A DNA stretch of 64,000 bases from Blastochloris viridis (lineage in GTDB: Bacteria; Pseudomonadota; Alphaproteobacteria; Rhizobiales; Xanthobacteraceae): positions 1 to 64,000 of the forward strand of contig NZ_CP012946.1 in NCBI RefSeq assembly GCF_001402875.1, given 5' to 3'. Position numbers and translations under genes: made by a program. Below are positions 18,655 to 28,762 of the stretch, piece by piece. Numbering within the stretch: position 1 is the first letter of the stretch; each line of letters opens with the position of its first letter. The notes under the pieces are model-generated. The model was given only the letters and a program-made list of their open reading frames with translations, was not told where the DNA came from and made no database searches.

Positions 18655-20034
18655 TCAGGTCACGCCGCTGGCTCGGGTGCCGGCGTGCAGGGCGTCGGCG
18701 CTGGCGTTGGTCGTTGTCATCGCCGCGGTGAGCTCGGCATAGACCGCATCGGCGATGGTGACGGTGCCGTAGTTCGAGTTCTCGCCGTCGGGGCGGCCCT
18801 CGGCCGGCTGGTCGGCGTGCTCGAACCAGTGATAGCCGACCAGCGTCGGCTGCCCCAGCGCCGCGGTGACGAACCGCCCAAACGCCGCCGCGCGCTCGGC
18901 CTGGGTCGCAACCCGTGGCGAGGCGCCGCGGGTGTTGGGCAGGCCGGCATCGTCGCCGCGCACCGAGAACTCGCCGATCAGCGCGGGCTTGGCCGCCGCC
19001 GCATAGGTGGCGATCGCGGTCAGCGGCTCGGCGGCGTAGCAGTTGAACGACACCACATCGAGGTGGCGGCCGGCTGCCGCCACCACCTCCCGCTGCGGCG
19101 GGAAATGGAAGCGGCAGCCGAGCACGAGGTGGTTCGGCGCCACCGCCCGCACCGCGGCGGTGGTAACGGCGAAGTAGCGCTCGGCAACCTCGCCGGAAAA
19201 CGAATCGCAGTCGCCGACGAAGGTGGCGCGGTCCGGGCAGACGCGGTTGAGCGTGGCCTCGTCGGCCGCGTCGCGATCATAGATCGCCAGGCGCGGAAAC
19301 GGCTGCACGATCGGCGCCGGGCTTTCCGCCACCGCCGCGAACGAGCTGAGCCCGGTGCGCCACACCGCCTCGAACGCGGCGAAGTCGGCGTAGCGCCGGC
19401 GCAGATGCTCGGCCGCGCCGGCGCGGCCCGGCCGTCCCACCGGCAAGTTGAGGTACAGCGTCAGCAGCTCGTCGCGGCCGCGCCAGTCCGGCCCCCAGCG
19501 CAGCTCGTTGTCGACGAACCAGCCCACCACCGCCGCCTCGTCGCGGTAAGGACTGCAAAGATCGAGGGCGCGCTGGCGCGCGAACGCCTCGAAGCGGGGG
19601 TCGAAGACGTCAGGAAACGCATCGCCCCACGGCTCGGCCGGGCCGGCGAAGCTGAACGCGAACTTCTGGCCGAGGTCGAGCAGGGGCGCGATGGCGAGCG
19701 TGGTGCCGGCGGCGGCCACCTGTTCGTCCGACCACGCCCCCAGCGTGTTCACGCCCCACGACCGGAGTCGCGCCGCCGCCGCCCGCCGCCATGCTTCGGC
19801 GCTGCCGTATTTGGCCAGGCACGCCTCGGCGTAGGGAACGCGGTCGCTGTCGCCGGCCCGGTCCTGGTCGATGCGCACGGTGTTGACACCCTTCGACAGC
19901 CAGCGCCCGCCGTCGGGATCCACCAGCCACCACACGCCGTCGAGGCAGGCGGTGCGGAAGAAACCGGCGGCGTGCAAGCGGCTGTCACGGCGGCCGCCCC
20001 AGCGGGTTGCCGCGGTTGAGAGTGATTGCGTCAT
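18655..20034 (-). CDS. Glycoside hydrolase, agarase/beta-galactosidase-like TIM barrel
   Basis: 459-aa clan GH-A type glycosidase. The N-terminal FFRTACLDGVWWLVDPDGGRW and SKGVNTVRID resemble agarase-like hydrolases. E177 in GWFVDNELRWG is the likely acid/base and E355 in ALIGEFSVRG the likely nucleophile. I see no signal peptide, so the enzyme is probably cytoplasmic. It is divergent from a GH1 beta-glucosidase with 90 bp between the starts, suggesting joint control of oligosaccharide breakdown. The exact GH family and substrate cannot be fixed from motifs alone. Confidence 0.8.
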   Translation of the reverse strand: MTQSLSTAATRWGGRRDSRLHAAGFFRTACLDGVWWLVDPDGGRWLSKGVNTVRIDQDRAGDSDRVPYAEACLAKYGSAEAWRRAAAARLRSWGVNTLGAWSDEQVAAAGTTLAIAPLLDLGQKFAFSFAGPAEPWGDAFPDVFDPRFEAFARQRALDLCSPYRDEAAVVGWFVDNELRWGPDWRGRDELLTLYLNLPVGRPGRAGAAEHLRRRYADFAAFEAVWRTGLSSFAAVAESPAPIVQPFPRLAIYDRDAADEATLNRVCPDRATFVGDCDSFSGEVAERYFAVTTAAVRAVAPNHLVLGCRFHFPPQREVVAAAGRHLDVVSFNCYAAEPLTAIATYAAAAKPALIGEFSVRGDDAGLPNTRGASPRVATQAERAAAFGRFVTAALGQPTLVGYHWFEHADQPAEGRPDGENSNYGTVTIADAVYAELTAAMTTTNASADALHAGTRASGVT

Positions 20035-20088
20035 TTCAAGTCCGTTCTGTAGCTTGGCTATGCGCCGGCGCCGACAGGTATAAAGTGA

Positions 20089-21462
<1,374 letters not shown>

Positions 21463-21465
21463 CGG

Positions 21466-22593
21466 TCAGGTCGCGGCGGCGTCGGGCGGGTCGGGGTCGG
21501 TTGGCCCCGGCGGCGGCGCGGCGGGGGCGACCGCGTCGATCGCCACCAGCAGCGTGGCGACGCGGTGGGCGGACGAGCGCCAATCGGCCAGCCGGTTGTA
21601 ATTGTCGACCACCCAGTTGAAAGCGCCCTGGACGGTGACGAACGCCGCCGCCGCCTGGGTCAGTTCGCCGAGGCTCATGGTGCCGTCGAGGTATTTCGGC
21701 GCGCACAGCAGCCACGCCACCACCGGCGCCAACAGCACGTTGGACTGCTGCACCAAGGTGGTGCGGGCAAGCTGGTAGGCGAGGTCGCGCCAGCGCCGCA
21801 GCGCCGCGATCACGCCGACCCAGATGGCGCGGCGTTCAGAATAGGTCGCCGCCAGCTCGGCCTGGGTTTGGCCGCGCAACAGGTCGGCGGCGGCGCGGAA
21901 ACGGGCCTCGGCCTGGTTCTTCTGCTCGATCACCCGCGGCAGCCGCCGCCCGATCAGAAACATCATCGAGGTGAAGAAGGTCGAATACAGCACCACCGCG
22001 AACACCAGGTAGGCCGGAATGGTCCAGGCGGAGCCGAACGCCTTGACGGTGAGCGAGCCGCCAACGCTCCACAGCACGCCGAAAAAGGTGAGCGCGGTCA
22101 GGACCGACGATACCAGCGCGGTGGCGAGGTCGACCGGGGCGTCGGTGGCGAGGCGAATATCCTCGGCGATGCGGTATTCCGGGTTCTCCGAGCCGGAATT
22201 GACGTGGCCGATGCGCTGGAAGCGGTTGTCGGACAGCCACAGGTCGACGACGTAGCGCGTCATCGCCTCGCGCCATTTGCGCTGGGTGGTCATGCGCACC
22301 ACCACCGCGGTCGCCGACAGCACCACCGAGGTGACGGCCAGCGGCACGAACAGCTTGGCCTCGAACATCAGCGCGGCGGCGTCGCGCTTCTCCAGGGCGT
22401 CGAAGAACCGCCCGTTCCAATAGTTGAGCAGGAACTGGACGCCGATCTGGGCCAGCACCAGCACCGCCAGCACCGCGCACAGGCTCCACGCCACCCAGGC
22501 GCGCCGGCCGCGCCAGAACATCAGCGCGGCAGACCAGAACCGGGAAACACGCTGCTTGTACTCGGCCCAGGTTTCGGGCGTTTCGACGACCAT
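21466..22593 (-). CDS. ABC-type membrane domain protein lacking the ATPase half (SbmA/BacA- or YddA-like)
   Basis: 375-aa protein with about six membrane helices, matching the transmembrane half of YddA/SbmA-type transporters: NYWNGRFFDALEKRD, RYVVDLWLSDNRFQRI, NPEYRIAEDIRLATD and FNWVVDNYNRLADWRSSAHRV. YddA-like proteins usually continue into an ABC ATPase; this one stops after a Pro/Asp-rich tail (PPPGPTDPDPPDAA). No Walker motif occurs here or downstream. It could be a proton-driven SbmA/BacA-like importer or a half-transporter that lost its ATPase. Confidence 0.82.
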   Translation of the reverse strand: MVVETPETWAEYKQRVSRFWSAALMFWRGRRAWVAWSLCAVLAVLVLAQIGVQFLLNYWNGRFFDALEKRDAAALMFEAKLFVPLAVTSVVLSATAVVVRMTTQRKWREAMTRYVVDLWLSDNRFQRIGHVNSGSENPEYRIAEDIRLATDAPVDLATALVSSVLTALTFFGVLWSVGGSLTVKAFGSAWTIPAYLVFAVVLYSTFFTSMMFLIGRRLPRVIEQKNQAEARFRAAADLLRGQTQAELAATYSERRAIWVGVIAALRRWRDLAYQLARTTLVQQSNVLLAPVVAWLLCAPKYLDGTMSLGELTQAAAAFVTVQGAFNWVVDNYNRLADWRSSAHRVATLLVAIDAVAPAAPPPGPTDPDPPDAAAT

Positions 22594-22664
22594 TGAACGA
22601 CTCGGACGATGGGGTTGGCTGCGGAGAGCTGGGGCGGTGGAGGGGTGCGCCGCAGGCCGGCGGG

Positions 22665-23048
22665 TCAGCGGTTGACGGCAAGCCCGGCGGCGAGGCCGAT
22701 CCAGGTGGCGGCGAGGCACAGCACCACCGACGCCGTGATGTTGGCGCCGGCCCACAGCCATTCGCCGTCGCGGACCAGGTTCAGGGTCTGCAGGCTGAAG
22801 GAGGAGAAGGTGGTGAAGCCGCCGCAGAGGCCGAACATCAGGAACAGCCGGGTGTTGGCGGACAGGAACAGCCGACCTTCCGGGATGGCGAACGCCGCGA
22901 CCAGGCCAATCACGAACGAGCCCAGCACGTTGACGGCCAGGGTGCCGAACGGAAAGCTCTCGCCGACCCAGCGGGCGGCCAACCCCGAGCATCCATAGCG
23001 CGCCACGCTGCCGAGCGCGCCGCCCACGGCCACCAACAGCAACTCCAT
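22665..23048 (-). CDS. crcB: Fluoride ion exporter CrcB/Fluc
   Basis: 127-aa four-helix membrane protein of the Fluc family, forming dual-topology dimeric fluoride channels. Family features: GGALGSVARY near the N-terminus, NVLGSFVIG and GGFTTFSSFSLQ with the conserved Phe/Ser/Thr pore residues. It lies 63 nt downstream of a DUF190 gene on the same strand, a common pairing. I found no fluoride riboswitch upstream of either gene. Confidence 0.95.
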   Translation of the reverse strand: MELLLVAVGGALGSVARYGCSGLAARWVGESFPFGTLAVNVLGSFVIGLVAAFAIPEGRLFLSANTRLFLMFGLCGGFTTFSSFSLQTLNLVRDGEWLWAGANITASVVLCLAATWIGLAAGLAVNR

Positions 23049-23111
23049 CTGGTCGGTCCATCCTGGTTTGTCATGGGGTGCTCCGCGCCGTGCCCGCCGC
23101 GTACCCGGCGC

Positions 23112-23486
23112 CTATGGCTCAAGCCCCGCCCGTTCCTTCAGGCCGTCGGGGCCGTATTGCAGCACCTCGACCTTCTCAAGCGTGACCAGGCCGCTGGTCG
23201 GCCCGGCCGACATCATGGCGTCGAGCATAGGCAGGAAGCCACGAATCTTGTCCTCGGTGTCGACGATCTCGACCACCATCGGCAGGTCGAACGACAACCG
23301 CAGAATTTTGGCGGTATGCAGGCGGCTGGACTGGCCGAACCCCATCGGACCGCGCAGCACGGTGGCGCCGGCGAGCTGGCACTCGCGCGCCTTGGTCACG
23401 ATGGCCTCATAAAGCGCTTGATGGCCATGGCGGTCGCTCTCGCCGAAGAAGATGCGGAGCAGCATGGCATTCCTGGCGATCTGCAT
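23112..23486 (-). CDS. DUF190 domain protein
   Basis: 124-aa PII-like alpha/beta protein of the DUF190 family: LLRIFFGESDRHGHQALYEAIV, GATVLRGPMGFG and LPMVVEIVDTEDKI are typical. Members are small cytoplasmic trimers, often beside crcB, and thought to modulate it or to bind a nucleotide; neither is proven. It is the probable first gene of a two-gene unit with crcB. Confidence 0.9.
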   Translation of the reverse strand: MQIARNAMLLRIFFGESDRHGHQALYEAIVTKARECQLAGATVLRGPMGFGQSSRLHTAKILRLSFDLPMVVEIVDTEDKIRGFLPMLDAMMSAGPTSGLVTLEKVEVLQYGPDGLKERAGLEP

Positions 23487-23912
23487 GGTGCCTCTCCCGG
23501 CGCGCGAGCCATCGCGCGGCGGCTAGGATAGCACCGCCTCGCCGAGCGGGGCGAGGGCGCAGGCCGAACAGCTCGGTGGAGGGTGCGGCAGGGCCGCCAC
23601 GACCGCCCGAACAGGGCGGCAAAACACGGAGAAGCGAAGCCTGGCAGGGGTCGTTGCCAAGGCTTCGCCATCCGAGGCGGCCGGCTACGCGAGACCCAGG
23701 GCCGGCCATGCCAACTCTTCAGCAATTCGGTTGCCAACCCACACACCACAACATATCGGCCAGAATTGAGGCGCCCGCCGAGATATAGCCCGGCGAGGCC
23801 GCTGCCTGCGCATCTGGCATTGCGTTCTGCGAATCGTGGTTCGCAGAGTGCGAAACGGCGGTCGCCGCGGGCCTCGTCATGCCGCACCGGCCATGGCCAC
23901 CCGGCGGCGGCG
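23487..23912. other. Intergenic region between DUF190 and SDR genes
   Basis: 426 bp with no supported gene. It holds the DUF190/crcB promoter on the minus strand and the 3' flank of the SDR gene. GC falls around 23740-23800. No tRNA, riboswitch or insertion sequence was recognised. Confidence 0.4.
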
Positions 23913-24710
23913 TCAGCGCCTGGCGTCGGCGCCGCGCTGCTGCTGCAGACGCTGCATCGCCGGCAGCAACAATCGCCGCGGCACCAGGCCGACCAACGCG
24001 GCGGCCAGCCGGTTGGTGATGCCCGGCACCACGACGCGGCGGCCGGCATTGAAGCCGTCATAGCCGGCCTTGGCCACCGCCTCGGCCGACATCGTCATGG
24101 CGGACGGAATGCTGGCCAGCGACATGCCCGAGCGCGCCTGGAACCCGGTCGGCACCGGGCCGGGGCACAGCACCGTGACGCTGGCACCGCTGCCGGAAAG
24201 CTCCTGCGCCAGCGCCTCGGAAAACGACAGCACGAACGCCTTGGTGGCGTAATAGACCGCCATCCCCGGCCCGGGCAGGAAGCCGGCCACCGAGGCGACG
24301 TTGAGGATGCCGCCGCGGTGCCGGATCACCCCCGGCAGGAAGCGCAGGCTGAAGTCGGTCAGGGCGCGGACGTTGAGGTCGATCATCTGGAGCTGCTCGG
24401 CGCGGTCGAGCGCGCCGGCGGCGCCGACCAGACCGAAGCCGGCGTTGTTGACCACGACGGCCGGCTCGAACCCCTTGGCGGCGAGCTCGGCCGCCACCAG
24501 GCCGGCGCTATCGCCCCGGCAAAGGTCGGCCGGCACCACCAGCGGCCGCGGCGCCCCGGCTGCCGCGATCTCGTCGGCGAGCGCGGACAGGCCAGCCGCG
24601 TGCCGCGCCACCAGCGCCAATTGGTGGCCGTCGGCGGCGAACAACCGGGCGAGCGCCGCGCCGATCCCGGTCGAGGCGCCGGTGACCAGCACCAACGGAT
24701 GCCGTGCCAT
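23913..24710 (-). CDS. Short-chain dehydrogenase/reductase
   Basis: 265-aa classical SDR: Rossmann TGASTGIG at residues 10-17, NNAG near 88-91, S140 and Y153-XXX-K157 (VYYATK). The cofactor loop ending in ARHAAG suggests NADP(H). The C-terminal part (VPGITNRLAAALVGLVPRRLL) resembles the DltE-like subgroup. No pathway context is given by its neighbours, so the substrate is unknown. Single-gene unit. Confidence 0.9.
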   Translation of the reverse strand: MARHPLVLVTGASTGIGAALARLFAADGHQLALVARHAAGLSALADEIAAAGAPRPLVVPADLCRGDSAGLVAAELAAKGFEPAVVVNNAGFGLVGAAGALDRAEQLQMIDLNVRALTDFSLRFLPGVIRHRGGILNVASVAGFLPGPGMAVYYATKAFVLSFSEALAQELSGSGASVTVLCPGPVPTGFQARSGMSLASIPSAMTMSAEAVAKAGYDGFNAGRRVVVPGITNRLAAALVGLVPRRLLLPAMQRLQQQRGADARR

Positions 24711-24883
24711 CCCTCAAGATCCCCCCATCCGGTTTCCGGGAGATCACGCCGCAATCCCGGAAACAACTCAGCCGCCATCCGTGCTCGAAACCGCGATCTT
24801 CCTCGACCGGCCAGCGTTTTGCAGGCTTGATACGGTTTCCGCGACCCCGACGGGTCACCCCGACGCCGTATGGCGGCCGGCCA

Positions 24884-25357
24884 TCAGGCGTCCGCGTCCG
24901 GAACCGCGCGGTCGGCGATCTTGAGCTTGAGCGCAATGCGGTCGCGGGCCGGGACGTGAAGCAGGTCGGCCGCCCGCCACACCACGCTGTCCTCCAGCTC
25001 GTCGACCCGGCCGTCGGCAAACACCACCTCCCACATCATCTCGACGATGCGGCGGCGCTCCTCGTCGTCGAGGGCGCGGTTGAGCACCGAGGTGAAGCTG
25101 TAGAGGTCGATCGCCTCGAGGTCCTTGTCGATCGCGGCGGCGATCAGCCGGGCGGCCTCGCCGGCATCGAGGTCGAAACGCTGGCGCAGGATCGCGGCAA
25201 GGTGCTCGCGCTCGACCGCGCTCATCTCGCCGTCGACCGAGACGAGGTGGACCAACAGCGCGGTCGCCGCCAGCCGGTAGTCGTAATCGGAGAATTCCGC
25301 GCTCTCGGGCCGCCCCCCGGTCAACTCGCTCACCAGACGCACCAAAGACCGCAACAT
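24884..25357 (-). CDS. TerB family protein
   Basis: 157-aa all-helical TerB-like protein. The N-terminal half has AATALLVHLVSVDGEMSAVEREHLAAILRQRF; the second repeat has MMWEVVFADGRVDELEDSVVWRAADLLHV. Each holds the acidic loop DGxxxxxE typical of TerB metal-binding sites. Chromosomal TerB-like proteins are common and need not confer tellurite resistance; no other ter gene is nearby. Start at MLRSLVRLVSEL (25357); the 36-residue upstream extension is unlike the family. Confidence 0.88.
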   Translation of the reverse strand: MLRSLVRLVSELTGGRPESAEFSDYDYRLAATALLVHLVSVDGEMSAVEREHLAAILRQRFDLDAGEAARLIAAAIDKDLEAIDLYSFTSVLNRALDDEERRRIVEMMWEVVFADGRVDELEDSVVWRAADLLHVPARDRIALKLKIADRAVPDADA

Positions 25358-25522
25358 CGCGTCAGCTCCCTGCCACCTGGGCTTTGGGTCACCTGTTTTG
25401 GCGGCCGGGACGCCGCCGGGACGCCGGAGGGCGTGCAGGCGGCATCTCATCCGGGCCGGAGTCATCCAGGTGATGGATTCATCCGCATTAACCGGCCGGC
25501 CGGGAGATGTTTCGGCAGCCGG

Positions 25523-26200
25523 TCAGTTCGGAAACACGTAGATCAACACCCGCAACTCGGTCTCGGGTGTGGAGATCGGGTCTGTCAGGTATTCTTCAAC
25601 GTAAAGATCGCGGACGTCGACTCGTTTTTGATCGAGAAAATTGGTCATCGTCTCATAAGTGCCATCGAGGGTGTCGAAAGACCCGCGGTGGGTGAAGCGC
25701 AGGGCGCGGCCGGCGGGGGAGGGCCGCACGCTGGGTTCCTCGGCGACGGCGGACGGCGGCGGCGCCTCGGCCAGCGGCACCCCGGCCTCGAAATCGAAGC
25801 CGGCGTCGTCGGCGCGCAGATAGACCACGGTGGGCGGGCCGGCCGGCGTCAGATTGCGGGCGGCGAGCGCGGCATTGACGGCCTTGAACGCCTTCTGCAA
25901 CGTCTCGAAGCCATTTTCCCAGCCGGTGCCGCCCTTGATCGACAGCAGCGGGCGCTCGGCATAGCTCACCTCCTCGCCGAACGGGTCGTCGGGCTTGGTG
26001 GCGGTGGTGGTGGCCTCGGCGGGCGCCGTGCCGGGCGCGGCGGGTGCGCCTGGGGCGGCGGGGTCGGGCGGCGCGCTCGGCGCGGGCGGTGGTGCCGACG
26101 GTGCCGCGGCCGGCGGCGTCTCGGCCATAGCCGGGCTGAAGGCTGGTCCAGCGCCCAGTGCAAGGGCGAGCAGCAAAGTCGAAGCAGTTCGGCGCATCAT
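25523..26200 (-). CDS. Exported GyrI-like domain protein
   Basis: 225-aa protein with a signal peptide (MMRRTASTLLLALALGAGPA..AMA). A long Pro/Ala linker spans about residues 28-70. The C-terminal domain has the GyrI/AraC-effector layout: GFETLQKAFKAVNAALAARNL, PPTVVYLRADD, FEAGVPLAE and a closing ELRVLIYVFPN strand. GyrI-like domains bind small molecules, usually in the cytoplasm, so an exported form with a linker is less usual. It is divergent from dapF. Confidence 0.75.
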   Translation of the reverse strand: MMRRTASTLLLALALGAGPAFSPAMAETPPAAAPSAPPPAPSAPPDPAAPGAPAAPGTAPAEATTTATKPDDPFGEEVSYAERPLLSIKGGTGWENGFETLQKAFKAVNAALAARNLTPAGPPTVVYLRADDAGFDFEAGVPLAEAPPPSAVAEEPSVRPSPAGRALRFTHRGSFDTLDGTYETMTNFLDQKRVDVRDLYVEEYLTDPISTPETELRVLIYVFPN

Positions 26201-26315
26201 GACGTCCCCGGGTGGCGGCGAACACTACCATGTCCGCAGTTTGGCCATGGAGGCGACTCGCAAAACAACCGCCAATCCGCCATATAGCCGGCCAGAGGTT
26301 TGACCGAGGTTCATC

Positions 26316-27179
26316 GTGGCCACATTGGCTGATCGCCCCTTTCTCAAGATGAACGGCGCCGGCAACGCCATCATCGTGCTGGATCTGCGGGCTGACCCGG
26401 TGTCGATCCCGGCCGACGAAGTGTGCGCGGTGGCCGCGCGGGTGCCGTTCGACCAGATGATGGTGCTCTATCCGCCGCGCACGCCGGGCAGCGACGCCTA
26501 TGTTCGCATCCTCAACCAGGACGGCTCCGAATCGGGCGCCTGCGGCAACGGCACCCGCTGCATCGCCGACATTGTGTTCGCCGAGACCGGCAAGGATGCC
26601 CTGCTGTTCGAGACCCGCGCCGGGCTGTTGCCGTGCGTTCGGGCCGAGGGCGGACTGATCACGGTGGACATGGGGCCGCCGCGGCTGAGATGGGACGAGA
26701 TCCCGCTGGCCGAGCCGTTCGCCGACACCCGCGCCATCGAGCTCGAGATCGGCCCGCGCGGCGCGCCGATCCTGCACTCGCCCGCGGTGGTCAACATGGG
26801 CAACCCCCACGCCATCTTCTGGGTGGACGACGTCGAGGCGGTCGACCTCGCCCGGGTCGGGCCGCTGCTCGAATGCCACCCGCTGTTTCCCGAGCGCGCC
26901 AACATCTCGCTCGCCCAGGTGATCGACCGCGGCCATATCCGGCTGAAAGTTTGGGAGCGCGGCGCCGGCATCACGCTGGCCTGCGGCTCGGCGGCCTGTG
27001 CCGCGGTGGTCGCCGCCGTCCGCACCCGCCGCACCGAGCGCAAGGCCAGGGTGTCGCTGCCCGGCGGCGACCTCGTCATCGAATGGCGCCACAGCGACGA
27101 CCGCGTGCTGATGACCGGCCCGGTCGAGCACGAGTTCGCCGGGCGGTTCGACCCCCACTGGTTCGAGGCCGCGGCCTGA
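26316..27179 (+). CDS. dapF: Diaminopimelate epimerase
   Basis: Converts LL- to meso-diaminopimelate for lysine and peptidoglycan synthesis; 287 aa, cytoplasmic. The catalytic cysteine pair is present: C76 in [10 protein letters not shown] and C223 in LACGSAAC, with NMGNPHAIF between them. The N-terminus reads KMNGAGNAI rather than the canonical KMHGLGND, a variant I recall from Bradyrhizobium relatives. The start is GTG at 26316. A bipartite repeat begins within the stop codon and separates it from mtaB. Confidence 0.96.
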   Translation: MATLADRPFLKMNGAGNAIIVLDLRADPVSIPADEVCAVAARVPFDQMMVLYPPRTPGSDAYVRILNQDGSESGACGNGTRCIADIVFAETGKDALLFETRAGLLPCVRAEGGLITVDMGPPRLRWDEIPLAEPFADTRAIELEIGPRGAPILHSPAVVNMGNPHAIFWVDDVEAVDLARVGPLLECHPLFPERANISLAQVIDRGHIRLKVWERGAGITLACGSAACAAVVAAVRTRRTERKARVSLPGGDLVIEWRHSDDRVLMTGPVEHEFAGRFDPHWFEAAA

Positions 27180-27277
27180 AGCATCCAACCTGACTGAAGT
27201 CAGGCCGGATGCTTTACGTTGCTGATCTTTCGCATTTTCTTCGCAAAACCGGTTCCAACTTTTTCGGAAAATGCTCT
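27178..27277. repeat. Bipartite palindromic repeat, copy B
   Basis: Same two-module structure and order as 7042-7148. Module 1 has AAGCATC..CCTGACTG..CAGG..GATGCTTT (about 27179-27217). Module 2 runs TTTCGCATTTTCTTCGCA, AACCGGTTCC, then TTTTTCGGAAAATGCTCT (about 27230-27277). It starts in the dapF stop codon and ends 2 nt before the mtaB ATG, so the mtaB translation start region lies in the repeat. Confidence 0.8.
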
Positions 27278-27278
27278 G

Positions 27279-28538
27279 ATGGTCGAGATCGTCACCTTCG
27301 GCTGCCGGCTCAACACCGTGGAATCGGAAGCGATGCGGCGCGCCGCCGACGAGGCCGGGCTCAAGGACGCCGTCATCGTCAACACCTGCGCGGTGACCGC
27401 GGAAGCGGTGCGCCAGGCGCGGCAGTCGATCCGCAAGCTGAAGCGCGAGAACCCCGGCGCCCGCATCGTCGTCACCGGCTGCGCCGCCCAGACCGAGCCC
27501 GCCACCTTCGCCGACATGCCGGAGGTGGCCCGGGTGATCGGCAATGGCGACAAGACCTTGCCGACGGCGTGGGCCGCCACCCGTTCCGCGCTCGATTTCG
27601 GCGCCTCCGACACCGAAAAGGTCGCGGTCAACGACATCTTTGCGGTGCGCGAGACCGCCGCCCACCTGATCGACGGCCTCGACGGCCGCACCCGCGCCTT
27701 CGTGCAGGTGCAGAACGGCTGCGACCACCGCTGCACCTTCTGCATCATCCCTTACGGCCGCGGTGTCTCGCGCTCGGTGGCGATGGGAGAGGCGGTGGCG
27801 GCGGTGCGCCATCTGGTCGAGACCGGCCACGCCGAGGTGGTGCTGACCGGGGTCGACCTCACCTCTTACGGCGGCGATCTGCCCGGCGCGCCCAAGCTCG
27901 GCACCCTGGTCAAGGCCATCCTCCGGCACGTGCCGGAGCTGAAGCGATTGCGGTTGTCGTCGATCGATTCGGTCGAGGCCGACCGCGACCTGGTCGATGC
28001 GTTGGCCAGCGAGGCGCGGCTGATGCCGCATCTGCACCTGTCGTTGCAGGCGGGCGACGACATGGTGTTGAAGCGCATGAAGCGCCGCCACCGCGCCCAG
28101 GACGCCGTGGCGTTCTGCGACCTGCTGCGCGCCTTGCGGCCCGACATGGTGTTCGGCGCCGACCTGATCGCCGGCTTCCCGACCGAGACCGACGACATGG
28201 CGGAGAACACCGTTCGCCACGTCGAGGACTGCGGATTGACCTTCCTCCACGTCTTCCCGTTCTCGCCCCGGGACGGCACCCCGGCGGCCAAGATGCCGCT
28301 GGTCGAGCGCGAGGTGGTGAAGGCGCGGGCGGCACGGCTCCGCGCCACGGGCGAGGAGCGGCTGAGGCTCCACCTCGATGAGCAGATCGGCGCCCGCCAC
28401 GCCGTGCTGGTGGAATCGGACGGCCTTGGCCGCACGCCGCAGTTCACGCAAGTTCAGCTCGCCGAGCCGGCCGCGCCCGGCAGCCTGGTCGAGGTGACCA
28501 TTCGCAGCCATGACGGCCGGCGGCTGATCGCGGGGTGA
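27279..28538 (+). CDS. mtaB: tRNA (N6-L-threonylcarbamoyladenosine(37)-C2)-methylthiotransferase MtaB
   Basis: Radical SAM enzyme that adds the methylthio group to t6A37 in tRNAs reading ANN codons; 419 aa. The N-terminal UPF0004 cluster includes C9 and C37, and the radical-SAM motif is C148-X3-C152-X2-C155 in NGCDHRCTFCIIPYGRG. LRLSSIDSVE and HLSLQAGDD follow, then a C-terminal TRAM-like domain. The ATG at 27279 gives a normal MVEIVTFGCRLN start. An in-frame TTG at 27219 would add 20 residues encoded by the palindromic repeat. Confidence 0.95.
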   Translation: MVEIVTFGCRLNTVESEAMRRAADEAGLKDAVIVNTCAVTAEAVRQARQSIRKLKRENPGARIVVTGCAAQTEPATFADMPEVARVIGNGDKTLPTAWAATRSALDFGASDTEKVAVNDIFAVRETAAHLIDGLDGRTRAFVQVQNGCDHRCTFCIIPYGRGVSRSVAMGEAVAAVRHLVETGHAEVVLTGVDLTSYGGDLPGAPKLGTLVKAILRHVPELKRLRLSSIDSVEADRDLVDALASEARLMPHLHLSLQAGDDMVLKRMKRRHRAQDAVAFCDLLRALRPDMVFGADLIAGFPTETDDMAENTVRHVEDCGLTFLHVFPFSPRDGTPAAKMPLVEREVVKARAARLRATGEERLRLHLDEQIGARHAVLVESDGLGRTPQFTQVQLAEPAAPGSLVEVTIRSHDGRRLIAG

Positions 28539-28588
28539 CCGCGCACGTTCTCCCGGCCGAATCGTGGGAATACCGGTGCGGCAGCGCA

Positions 28589-28742
28589 TCCGGTCATTCC
28601 CGGCCGAGCCGCCTTGGCGGCGAGGGGAAGGGAACCCAGGGACCACGGTGCCGGCATATCTCCTGCCGGCATATTTCCTGAAAGTCGCGGTTCCTGGGTC
28701 CTCTTCTCTCGCATCGCTTTGCGATGCTCGCCGAGGACGACA
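28589..28742. repeat. Imperfect palindromic repeat element after mtaB
   Basis: Runs from CATTCCCGGCCGAG through GGGAACCCAGGG, then CCTGGGTCC, to a terminal hairpin GCATCGCTTTGCGATGC. The halves are imperfect inverted repeats, a layout common between genes in Bradyrhizobium-like genomes. At its centre TGCCGGCATAT(C/T)TCC is tandemly duplicated (28649-28663, 28664-28678). Confidence 0.5.
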
Positions 28743-28762
28743 GGTCGAGCCTCCTGCGACCC

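Noticed and set aside
23487..23600. Fluoride riboswitch upstream of DUF190/crcB
   Set aside because: A GCGATGGCTC stretch just upstream looked suggestive, but the pairing segments and the conserved downstream half of the motif are missing.
28539..28762. Gene in the mtaB-htpX gap
   Set aside because: Open frames here are short and lie within an inverted-repeat element; no start site or motif supports coding.
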